Shown one piece after another: positions 29,940-40,250 of a DNA stretch of 64,000 nt. This DNA comes from Panulirus ornatus. Taxonomy: Eukaryota; Arthropoda; Malacostraca; Decapoda; Palinuridae. The notes under the pieces were generated by a model. It saw only the letters and a program-made list of their open reading frames with translations, ran no database searches and was not told the DNA's origin. Numbering within the stretch: position 1 is the stretch's first letter; each line of letters starts with the position of its first letter. The stretch lies in the NCBI RefSeq assembly GCF_036320965.1, contig NC_092250.1, positions 20,600,617 to 20,664,616 on the forward strand. The letters are read 5' to 3'. Both the position numbers and the translations under genes were made by a program.

Positions 29940-31378
29940 TTTAATTTGCTTTGTCGCTGTCTCCCGCGTTAGCGAGGTAGCGCAAGGAAACAGACTAAAG
30001 AATGGCCCAACCCGCCCACATACGCATGTATATACATACATGTCCACCCATGCACAATATACATACCTATACATCTCAATGTACACATATATATACACAC
30101 ACAGACATATACATATATACACATGTACATAATTCATACTGGCTGCCTTTATTTGTTCCCATCGCCACCTCGCCACACATGGAATAACAACCCCCTCCCC
30201 CCTCATGTGTGCGAAGTAGCGCTAGGAAAAATACCAAAGGCCCCATTCGTTCACACTCAGTCTCTAGCTGTCATGTAATAATGCACCGAAACCACAGCTC
30301 CCTTTCCACATCCAGGCCCCACACACTTTGCATGGTCTACCCCAGACGCTTCACATGCCCTGGTTCAAAAATCCATTGACAGCACGTCGACCCCGGTAAA
30401 CCACATCATTCCAATTCACTCTATTCCTTGCACGCCTTTCACCCTCCTGCATGTTCAGGCCCCGATCACTCAAAATCTTTTTCACTCCATCTTTCCACCT
30501 CCAATTTGGTCTCCCACTTCTCCTCGTTCCCTCCACCTCTGACACATATATCCTCTTGGTCAATCTTTCCCCGCTCATTCTCTCCATGTGACCAAACCAT
30601 TTCAAAACATCCTCTTCTGCTCTCTCAACCACACTCTTTTTATTTCCACACATCTCTCTCACCCTTACATTACTTACTCGATCAAACCACCTCACACCAC
30701 ATATTGTCCTCAAACATCTCATTTCCAGCACATCCACCCTCCTGCACACAACTCTATCCATAGCCCACGCCTCGCAACCATACAACATTGTTGGAACCAC
30801 TATTCCTTCAAACATACCCATTTTTGCTTTCCGAGATAATGTTCTCGTCTTCCAAACATTCTTCAAGGCTCCCAGAATTTTCGCCCCCTCCCCCACCCTA
30901 TGATTCACTTCCGCTTCCATGGTTCCATCCACTGCCAGATCCACTCCCAGATATATAAAACACTTCACTTCCTCCAGCTTTTCTCCATTCAAACTTACCT
31001 CCCAATTGACTTGACCCTCAACCCTACTGTACCTAATAACCTTGCTCTTATTCACATTTACTCTTAACTTTCTTCTTTCACACACTTTACCAAACTCAGT
31101 CACCAGCTTCTGCAGTTTCTAACATAAATCAGCCACCAGTGCTGTATCATCAGCGAACAACAACTGACTCACTTCCCAAGCTCTCTCATCCACAACAGAC
31201 TGCATACTTGCCCCTCTTTTCAAAACTCTTGCGTTCACCTCCCTAACAACCCCATCCATAAACAAATTAAACAACCATGGAGACATCACACACCCCTGCC
31301 GCAAACCTACATTCACTGAGAACCAATCACTTTCCTCTCTTCCTACACGAACACATGCCTTACATCTTCGATAAAAAT
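29940..31378 (-). mobile_element. RTE-like copy, long 3' UTR type, inverted
   Basis: 3' UTR 29940-30350. Coding frame 30351-31103 (C-terminus, KILSDRG, RRVDVLE), a stop (TAG for CAY/TGY region) at about 31116, then RT 31119-31376 with FADDTALVADLC and RQGCVMSPWLFNLFMD. The 5' end is at FYRRCKACV, against an AT-rich (TA)n at 31378-31408. Confidence 0.9.
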
Positions 31379-31407
31379 ATATATATAAAAAATATATATA
31401 TATATAT

Positions 31408-31898
31408 TTTTTTTTTTTGCTTTGTCACTGTCTCCCGCGTTTGCGAGGTAGCGCAAAGGAAACAGACGAAAGAAATGGCCCAACCCACCCCCATGCACAT
31501 GTATATACATACGCCCACACACGCAAATATACATACCTACACAGCTTTCCATGGTTTACCCCAGACGCTTCACATGCCCTGATTCAATCCACTGACAGCA
31601 CGTCAACCCCGGTATACCACATCGATCCAATTCACTCTATTCCTTGCCCTCCTTTCACCCTCCTGCATGTTCAGGCCCCGATCACACAAAATCTTTTTCA
31701 CTCCATCTTTCCACCTCCAATTTGGTCTCTCACTTCTCGTTCCCTCCACCTCCGACACATATATCCTCTTGGTCAATCTTTCCTCACTCATTCTCTCCAT
31801 GTGCCCAAACCATTTCAAAACACCCTCTTCTGCTCTCTCAACCATGCTCTTTTTATTTCCACACATCTCTCTTACCCTTACGTTACTTACTCGATCAA
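31408..31898 (-). mobile_element. RTE-like copy, short 3' UTR type, strongly truncated
   Basis: It carries the terminal module, short 3' UTR and the C-terminal region back to FDRVSNVRVREMCG (ORF 31603-31866, KILC). The 5' end lies in an AT-rich stretch at 31899. Confidence 0.88.
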
Positions 31899-31944
31899 AT
31901 ATATAAATATATAAATATTGATATATTTATATTTCATTATATTT

Positions 31945-32015
31945 GATTGCTGTTTTCCCGCATTAGCAAGGTAGCACCAGGAAACAGATGAGGAAAGAAC
32001 CACCCACTCATATAC
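31945..32015 (-). mobile_element. RTE terminal-module fragment
   Basis: Minus-strand 'tctgtttcctggtgctaccttgctaatgcggg', the diverged form seen at 17762 and 690. Confidence 0.6.
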
Positions 32016-32104
32016 ACATATATATACACATATGCACATACATATGTACATATATGCACTATACATATGTATATTTATTTATATGCATTATACATTAATG
32101 TGGA

Positions 32105-32393
32105 CTTTGTTGTCTTTTCCTAGTGCTACCTTGCTTGCGTGCGGGGGGAGGGGGGTGTCATTGCATGTGTGGCGGGGTGGTGACAGGTATGAATAAAGGC
32201 AGCAAGTATGAACTGCTTACATGTGTATATATGTATATGTCTGTGTATGTATACTTTGAAATGTATAGGTATGTATATGTACATGTGTGGACTTGTATGT
32301 ATATACATGTGTATGTGGGTGGGTTGGGCCATTCTTTCGCCTGTTTCCTTGCACTCCCCTTGCTAACGCAGGAGACAGTGACAAAGTATGATA

Positions 32394-32400
<7 letters not shown>
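32105..32400 (+). mobile_element. RTE-like long 3' UTR fragment
   Basis: It begins within the ctttgttgtcttttcctag block and ends with the terminal module and gacaaagtatgataaataaat, then (TA)n. The body of the element is absent. Confidence 0.8.

Positions 32401-32457
<57 letters not shown>
32401..32457. repeat. (TA)n microsatellite
   Basis: TA run placed exactly between two RTE 3' ends in opposite orientation (a tail-to-tail joint). Confidence 0.96.
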
Positions 32458-32461
<4 letters not shown>

Positions 32462-33862
32462 ATAATTTTATTATACTTTGTCGCTGTCTCCCGTGTTTGC
32501 GAGGTAGCGCAAGGAAACAGACGAAAGAAATGGCCCAACCCCCCCCATACACATGTATATACATACGTCCACAGACGCAAATATACATACCTACACAGCT
32601 TTCCATGGTTTACCCCAGACGCTTCACATGCCTTGATTCAATCCACTGACAGCACGTCAACCCCGGTATACCACATCGCTCCAATTCACTCTATTCCTTG
32701 CCCTCCTTTCACCCTCCTGCATGTTCAGGCCCCGATCACACAAAATCTTTTTCACTCCATCTTTCCACCTCCAATTTGGTCTCCCTCTTCTCCTCGTTCC
32801 CTCCACCTCCGACACATATATCCTCTTGGTCAATCTTTCCTCACTCATTCTCTCCATGTGCCCAAACCACTTCAAAACACCCTCTTCTGCTCTCTCAACC
32901 ACGCTCTTTTTATTTCCACACATCTCTCTTACCCTTACGTTACTCACTCGATCAAACCACCTCACACCACACATTGTCCTCAAACATCTCATTTCCAGCA
33001 CATCCATCCTCCTGCGCACAACTCTATCCATAGCCCACGCCTCGCAACCGTACAACATTGTTGGAACCACTATTCCTTCAAACATATCCATTTTTGCTTT
33101 CCGAGATAATGTTCTCGACTTCCACACATTCTTCAAGGCTCCCAGAATTTTCGCCCCCTCCCCCACCCTATGATCCACTTCCGCTTCCATGGTTCCATCC
33201 GCTGCCAGATCCACTCCCAGATATCTAAAACACTTCACTTCCTCCAGTTTTTCTCCATTCAAACTCACCTCCCAATTGACTTGACCCTCAACCCTAGTGT
33301 ACCTAATAACCTTGCTCTTATTCACATTTACTCTTAACTTTCTTTTTCCACACACTTTACCAAACTCAGTCACCAGCTTCTGCAGTTTCTCACAAGAATC
33401 AGCCACCAGCACTGTATCATCAGCGAACAACAACTGACTCACTTCCCAAGCTCTCCCATCCCCAACAGACTTCATACTTGCCCCTCTTTCCAAAACTCTT
33501 GCATTTACCTCCCTAACAACCCCATCCATAAACAAATTAAACAACCATGGAGACATCACACACCCCTGCCGCAAACCTACATTCACTGAGAACCAATCAC
33601 TTTCCTCTCTTCCTACACGTACACATGCCTTACATCCTCGATAAAAACTTTTCACTGCTTCTAACAACTTGCCTCCCACACCATATATTCTTAATACCTT
33701 CCACAGAGCATCTCTATCAACTCTATCATATGCCTTCTCCAGATCCATAAATGCTACATACAAATCCATTTGCTTTTCTAAGTATTTCTCACATACATTC
33801 TTCAAAGCAAACACCTGATCCACACATCCTCTACTACTTCTGAAACCACACTGCTCTTCCAC
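32458..33862 (-). mobile_element. RTE-like copy, youngest type, open RT frame
   Basis: A 401-codon uninterrupted frame (32657-33862): EEQCGFRSSRGCVDQVFALK, motif A MDLEKAYDRVDRDALWK, motif B GLRQGCVMSPWLFNLFMDGV, motif C FADDTVLVADSCEKL, the thumb (LGVDLAADGTMEAEVDHRVG), and a C-terminal domain with KWFGHMERMSEERLTKRIYV, RRRGRPNWRWKDGVKKILC and NWSDVVYRG. Short 3' UTR. The 5' end abuts a plus-strand RTE tail. Without EN and the first RT motifs it cannot be autonomous. Confidence 0.93.
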
Positions 33863-33982
33863 ACTGCTTGTGTGGACGTATGTATATACATGTGTATGGG
33901 GGTGGGTTGGGCCATTTCTTTTGTCTGTTTCCTTGTGCTACCTCGCAAATGTAGGAGACAGCGGCAAAAAAAAAAAAAATAT
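33863..33982 (+). mobile_element. RTE 3' tail fragment
   Basis: Plus-strand tgtggacgtatgtatatac to the terminal module (gctacctcgcaaatgtagg) and an A-run. It directly abuts the 5' truncation of the inverted copy. Confidence 0.78.
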
Positions 33983-33992
33983 ATATATATAT

Positions 33993-34241
33993 TATCCCTG
34001 GGGATAGGGGATGAAGAATACTTCCCACGTATTCCCTGCGTGTCGTAGAAGGCGACTAAAAGGGGAGGGAGCAGGAGGCTGGAAATCCTCCCCTCTCGTT
34101 TTTTTTTTTCTTTTTTTTAATTTTCCAAAAGAAGGAACAGAGGGGGGCCAGGTGAGGATATTCCACAAAGGCCCAGTCCTCTGTTCTTAACGCTACCTCG
34201 CTAATGCGGGAAATGGCGGATAGTTTAAAAGAAAAGAAAAA

Positions 34242-34243
<2 letters not shown>
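33993..34243 (+). mobile_element. TATCCC SINE, full length
   Basis: Starts TATCCCTGGGGATAGGGGA and ends gctaatgcgggaaatggcgg plus a GAAAAGAAAA tail. It sits between TA runs on both sides. Confidence 0.9.

Positions 34244-34290
<47 letters not shown>
34244..34290. repeat. (TA)n plus T-run
   Basis: TA run of about 33 bp followed by about 17 T's: the SINE A-tail side and the reversed A-tail of the next RTE meeting. Confidence 0.93.
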
Positions 34291-34293
<3 letters not shown>

Positions 34294-35680
34294 ATACTTT
34301 GTCGCTGTCTCCCGCGTTTGCGAGGTAGCGCAAGGAAACAGACGAAAGAAATGGCCCAACCCCCCCATACACATGTACACACACACGTCCACACACGCAA
34401 ATATACACACCTACACAGCTTTCCATGGTTCACCCCAGACGCTTCACATGCCTTGATTCAATCCACTGACAGCACGTCAACCCCTGTATACCACATCGCT
34501 CCAATTCACTCTATTCCTTGCCCTCCTTTCACCCTCCTGCATGTTCAGGCCCCGATCACACAAAATCCTTTTCACTCCATCTTTCCACCTCCAATTTGGT
34601 CTCCCTCTTCTCCTCGTTCCCTCCACCTCCGACACATAAATCCTCTTGGTCAATCTTTCCTCACTCATTCTCTCCATGTGCCCAAACCATTTCAAAACAC
34701 CCTCTTCTGCTCTCTCAACCACGCTCTTTTTATTTCCACACATCTCTTTTACCCTTACGTTACTTACTCGATCAAACCACCTCACACCACACATTGTCCT
34801 CAAACATCTCATTTCCAGCACATCCATCCTCCTGCGCACAACTCTATCCATAGCCCACGCCTCGCAACCATACAACATTGTTGGAACTACTATTCCTTCA
34901 AACATACCCATTTTTGCTTTCCGGGATAATGTTCTCGACTTCCACACATTTTTCAAGGCTCCCAAAATTTTCGCCCCCTCCCCCACCCTATGATCCACTT
35001 CCGCTTCCATGGTTCCATCCGCTGACAGATCCACTCCCAGATATCTAAAACACTTCACTTCCTCCAGTTTTTCACCATTCAAACTCACCTCCCAATTGAC
35101 TTGACCCTCAACCCTACTGTACCTAATAACCTTGCTCTTATTGACATTTACTCTTAACTTTCTTCTTCCACACACTTTACCAAACTCCGTCACCAGCTTC
35201 TGCAGTTTCTCACATGAATCCGCCACCAGCGCTGTATCATCAGCGAACAACAACTGACTCACTTCCCAAGCTCTCTCATCCCCAACAGACTTCATACTTG
35301 CCCCTCTTTCCAAAACTCTTGCATTTACCTCCCTAACAACCCCATCCATAAACAAATTAAACAACCATGGAGACATCACACACCCCTGCCGCAAACCTAC
35401 ATTCACTGAGAACCAATCACTTTCCTCTCTTCCTACACGTACACATGCCTTACATCCTCGATAAAAACTTTTCACTGCTTCTAACAACTTGCCTCCCACA
35501 CCATATATTCTTAATACCTTCCACAGAGCATCTCTATCAACTCTATCATATGCCTTCTCCAGATCCATAAATGCTACATACAAATCCATTTGCTTTTCTA
35601 AGTATTTCTCACATACATTCTTCAAAGCAAACACCTGATCCACACATCCTCTACCACTTCTGAAACCACACTGCTCTTCC

Positions 35681-35682
<2 letters not shown>
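34291..35682 (-). mobile_element. RTE-like copy, youngest type, open RT frame
   Basis: The uninterrupted frame from GEEQCGFRSGRGCVDQVFAL to NWSDVVYRG is like that of 32458-33862 (same RRRGRP, KILC-type RILC and NWSD variants). Motif C is FADDTALVADSCEKL. The 5' truncation is at the same codon as in that copy, here against (TA)n. Confidence 0.93.

Positions 35683-35744
<62 letters not shown>
35683..35744. repeat. (TA)n microsatellite
   Basis: A 62-bp TA run between the truncated 5' ends of two RTE copies in opposite orientation (a head-to-head joint). Confidence 0.97.
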
Positions 35745-35747
<3 letters not shown>

Positions 35748-36931
35748 TAAATGTGAATAAGAGCAAGGTTATTAGGTACAGTAGGGTTGAGGGTCAAGTC
35801 AATTGGGAGGTAAGTTTGAATGGAGAAAAACTGGAGGAAGTAAAGTGTTTTAGATATCTGGGAGTGGATCTGGCAGCGGATGGAACCATAGAAGCGGAAG
35901 TGAATCACAGGGTGGGGGATGGGGCGAAAATCCTGGGAGCCTTGAAGAATGTGTGGAAGTCGAGAACATTATCTCGGAAAGCAAAAAAGGGTATGTTTGA
36001 AGGAATAGTGGTTCCAACAATGTTGTATGGTTGCGAGGCGTGGGCTATGGATAGAGTTGTGCGCAGGAGGGTGGATGTGCTGGAAATGAGATGTTTGAGG
36101 ACAATGTGTGGTGTGAGGTGGTTTGATCGAGTAAGTAATGTAAGGGTAAGAGAGATGTGTGGAAATAAAAAGAGTGTGGTTGAGAGAGCAGAAGAGGGTG
36201 TTTTGAAATGGTTTGGGCACATGGAGAGAATGAGCGAGGAAAGATTGACCAAGAGGAAATATGTGTCGGAGGTGGAAGGAACGAGAAGTGGGAGACCAAA
36301 TTGGAGGTGGAAAGATGGAGTGAAAAAGATTTTGAGTGATCGGGGCCTGAACATGCAGGAGGGTGAAAGGCGGGCAAGGAATAGAGTGAATTGGATCGAT
36401 GTGGTATACCGGGGTTGATGTGCTGTCAGTGGATTGAATCAGGGCATGTGAAGCGTCTGGGGTAAACCATGGAAAGTTGTGTGGGACCTGGATGTGGAAA
36501 GGGAGCTGTGGTTTCAGGCATTATTGCATGACAGCTAGAGACTGAGTGTGAACGAATGGGGCCTTTGTTGTCTTTTCCTAGCGCTACCTCGCAAACATGA
36601 GGGGGGAGGGGGATGGTATTCCATGTGTGGCGAGGTGGCGATGGGAACGAATAAAGGCAGACAGTGTGAATTGTGTGCATGGGTATATATGTATGTGTCT
36701 GTGTGTGTAAATATATGTGTACATTGAGATGTATAGGTATGTATATTTGCGTGTGTGGACGTGTATGTATATTTGTGTGTGTGGACGTGTATGTATATTT
36801 GCGTGTGTGGACGTGTATGTATATACATGTGTATGGGGGTAGGTTGGGCCATTTCTTTCGTCTGTTTCCTTGCGCTACCTCACAAACGTGGGAGACAGCG
36901 ACACAGCAAAATAAAATAGATAAAATAAAAA
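35745..36931 (+). mobile_element. RTE-like copy, long 3' UTR type
   Basis: Begins at VNVNKSKVIRYSRVEG, open to 36418 (RRVDVLE, KILSDRG). The long 3' UTR at 36419-36931 contains a local triplication of about 25 bp (gtgtgtggacgtgtatgtat, 36750-36830) and ends with the terminal module and an AATAAAA-like tail. Confidence 0.9.
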
Positions 36932-36946
36932 TATATATATATATAT

Positions 36947-37170
36947 TCTTTTCTTTCTTTCAAAATATTCGCCATTTCCCGCATTAGCAAGGTAGCGTTA
37001 AGAACAGAGGACTGGGCCTCTGAGGGAATATCCTCACCTGGCCCCCTTCTCTGTTCCTTCTTTTGGAAAATTAAAAAAAAAAACAAGAGGGGAGGATTTC
37101 CAGCCCCCCGCTCCCTCCCCTTTTAGTCGCCTTCTACGACATGCAGGGAATACATGGGAAGTATTGTTTA
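36947..37170 (-). mobile_element. TATCCC SINE, inverted, slightly 5' truncated
   Basis: Minus-strand copy from cttcccatgtattccctgca to gctaccttgctaatgcggg and the CTTTC-type tail. The TATCCC head is missing. Confidence 0.87.
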
Positions 37171-37207
37171 ATAGATATATATATATATATAATAATAAAA
37201 TGTAATA

Positions 37208-37247
<40 letters not shown>

Positions 37248-37248
<1 letters not shown>

Positions 37249-37361
37249 TACTATTCGCCATTTCCCGCGTTAGCGAGGTAGCGTTAAGAACAGAGGACTG
37301 GGCCTTTGAAGGAATATCCTCATCTGGCCCCCTTCTCTGTTTCTTCTTTGGGAAAAAAAAA
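37248..37361 (-). mobile_element. TATCCC SINE 3' half, inverted
   Basis: Minus-strand 3' half only: ttcccaaagaag to cgctacctcgctaacgcggg. The missing 5' half is replaced by A-run and (TA)n sequence. Confidence 0.85.
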
Positions 37362-37362
37362 A

Positions 37363-37431
<69 letters not shown>
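37363..37431. repeat. (TA)n microsatellite
   Basis: TA run of about 70 bp between a truncated SINE and the tail of an inverted RTE copy. Confidence 0.97.
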
Positions 37432-37440
<9 letters not shown>

Positions 37441-37459
37441 TATATATTTATTTAATTTA

Positions 37460-38287
37460 TTTATTTTACTTTTGTTGCTGTCTCCCACATTAGCGAGGTA
37501 GCGCAAGGAAACAAACGAAAGAATGGCCCAACCCACCCACATACACATGTATATACATACACGTCCACACACGCAAATATACATACCTATACATCTCAAC
37601 GTATACATATATATACACACACAGACATATACAAATATACTCATGTACATAATTCATACTGTCTGCCTTTATTCATTCCCATCGCCACCCCGCCACACAT
37701 GAAATAACAACCCCCTCCCCCCGCATGTGCGCAAGGTAGTGCTAGGAAAAGACACAAAGGCCACATTTGTTCACACTCAGTCTCTAGCTGTCATGTAATA
37801 ATGCACTGAAACCACAGCTCCCTTTCCATATCCAGGCCCCACAGAACTTTCCATGGTTTACCCCAGACGCTTCACATGCCCTGGTTCAATCCATTAACAG
37901 CACGTCGACCCCGGTATACCACATCGATCCAATTCACTCTATTCCTTGCACGCTTTTCACCCTCCTGCATGTTCAGGCCCCGAGCACTCAAAATCTTTTT
38001 TACTCCATCTTTCCACCTCCAATTGGGTCTCCCACTACTCCTCGTTCCCTCCACCTGTGACACATATATCCTCTTGGTCAATCTTTCCTCACTCATTCTC
38101 TCCATGTGATCAAACCACTTTAAAACTCCCTCTTCTGCTCTCTCAACCACACTATTTTTATTACCACACATCTTTCTTACCCTATTATTACTTACTTGAT
38201 CAAACCACCTCACACCACATATTGTCCTCAAACATCTCATTTTCAGCACATCCATCCTCCTCTGCACAACTCTATCTATAGCCCACG

Positions 38288-38289
<2 letters not shown>
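37460..38289 (-). mobile_element. RTE-like copy, long 3' UTR type, strongly truncated
   Basis: Terminal module, long 3' UTR (to 37871) and C-terminal frame 37872-38289 beginning at AWAIDRVVQRRMDVLKMRCL, with KILSARG. Its 5' end is against (TA)n. Confidence 0.9.

Positions 38290-38356
<67 letters not shown>
38290..38356. repeat. (TA)n microsatellite
   Basis: TA run of 66 bp at a head-to-head joint of two RTE copies. Confidence 0.97.
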
Positions 38357-38359
<3 letters not shown>

Positions 38360-40155
38360 AGAGTGGCAGATATAGGGTGTTTTGGTTGAGGTGGTGTGCA
38401 AAGTGAGAGGGTTAGGGAAAATGATTTGGTAAACAGAGAAGAGGTAGTAAAAGCTTTGCGGAAGATGAAAGCTGGCAAGGCAGCAGGTTTGGATGGTATT
38501 GCAGTGGAATTTATTAAAAAAGGGGGTGACTGGATTATTGACTGGTTGGTAAGTTTATTTAATGTATGTATGACTCACGGTGAGGTGCCTGAGGATTGGC
38601 GGAATGCGTGCATAATGCCATTGTACAAAGGGAAAGGGGATAAGAGTGAGTGCTCAAATTACAGAGGTATAAGTTTGTTCAGTATTCCTGGTAAATTATA
38701 TGGGAGGGTATTGATTGAGAGGGTGAAGGCATGTACAGAGCATCAGATTGGGGAAGAGCAGTGTGGTTTCAGAAGTGGTAGAGGATGTGTGGATCAGGTG
38801 TTTGCTTTGAAGAATGTATGTGAGAAATACTTAGAAAAGCAAATGGATTTGTATGTAGCATTTATGGATCTGGAGAAGGCATATGATAGAGTTGATAGAG
38901 ATGCTCTGTGGAAGGTATTAAGAATATATGGTGTGGGAGGCAAGTTGTTAGAAGCAGTGAAAAGTTTTTATCGAGGATGTAAGGCATGTGTATGTGTAGG
39001 AAGAGAGGAAAGTGATTGGTTCTCAGTGAATGTAGGTTTGCGGCAGGGGTGTGTGATGTCTCCATGGTTGTTTAATTTGTGTATGGAAGGGGTTGTTAGG
39101 AAGGTGAATGCAAGAGTTTTGGAAAGAGGGGCAAGTATGAAGTCTGTTGGGGATGAGAGAGCTTGGGAAGTGAGTTAGTTGTTGTTCGCTGATGATACAG
39201 CGCTGGTGGCTGATTTATGTGAGAAACTGCAGAAGCTGGTGACTGAGTTTGGTAAAGTGTGTGAAAGAAGAAAGTTAAGAGTAAATGTGAATAAGAGCAA
39301 GGTTATTAGGTACAGTAGGGTTGAGGGTCAAGTCAATTGGGAGGTGAGTTTGAATGGAGAAAAACTGGAGGAAGTGAAGTGTTTTAGATATCTGGGAGTG
39401 GATCTGGCAGCGGATGGAACCATGGAAGCGGAAGTGGATCATAGGGTGGGGGAGGGGGCGAAAATTCTGGGAGCCTTGAAGAATGTGTGGAAGTCGAGAA
39501 CATTATCTCGGAAAGCAAAAATGGATATGTTTGAAGGAATAGTGGTTCCAACAATGTTGTACGGTTGCGAGGCGTGGGCTATGGATAGAGTTGTGCGCAG
39601 GAGGATGGATGTGCTGGAAATGAGATGTTTGAGGACAATGTGTGGTGTGAGGTGGTTTGATCGAGTAAGTAACGTAAGGGTAAGAGAGATGTGTGGAAAT
39701 AAAAAGAGCGTGGTTGAGAGAGCAGAAGAGGGTGTTTTGAAATGGTTTGGGCACATGGAGAGAATGAGTGAGGAAAGATTGACCAAGAGGATATATGTGT
39801 CGGAGGTGGAGGGAACGAGGAGAAGAGGGAGACCAAATTGGAGGTGGAAAGATGGAGTGAAAAAGATTTTGTGTGATCGGGGCCTGAACATGCAGGAGGG
39901 TGAAAGGAGGGCAAGGAATAGAGTGAATTGGAGCGATGTGGTATACCGGGGTTGATGTGCTGTCAGTGGATTGAATCAGGGCATGTGAAGCGTCTGGGGT
40001 AAACCATGGAAAGCTGTGTAGGTATGTATATTTGCATGTGTGGACGTATGTATATACATGTGTATGGGGGTGGGTTGGGCCATTTCTTTCGTCTGTTTCC
40101 TTGCGCTACCTCGCAAACGCGGGAGACAGCGACACAGCAAAAAAAAAAAAAAAGA
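38357..40155 (+). mobile_element. RTE-like copy, nearly whole RT, one nonsense codon
   Basis: Begins DRVADIGCFG, then from 38396: QSERVRENDLVNREEVVKAL, KMKAGKAAGLDGIAVEFIKK, PLYKGKGDKSECSNYRGISL, motif A, motif B, then TAG at 39176-39178 where the other copies have CAG. Reading resumes at once with LLFADDTALVADLCEKL to NWSDVVYRG (39955). It is short 3' UTR, RRRGRP/KILC type. Apart from this one codon and a TGA near 38389 the RT half is open. Confidence 0.93.
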
Positions 40156-40250
40156 AAAATATATGTGTACATGAGTGGATGGGCCATTCTTCCTCTGCTT
40201 ACTTGTGCTAAATCGCTGATGCAGGAAACAATGATCAAGTATAATAGAAA
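40156..40250 (+). mobile_element. RTE terminal-module fragment
   Basis: gatgggccattcttcctctg ... aaatcgctgatgcaggaaac ... atcaagtataat, the old form of the module, directly after the A-tail of the young copy. Confidence 0.6.

Noticed and set aside
35367..35570. A 67-codon minus/plus frame (METSHTPAANLHS...) repeated at many places
   Set aside because: It recurs because it lies antisense to the conserved RT motif B region of every RTE copy. It has no independent support.
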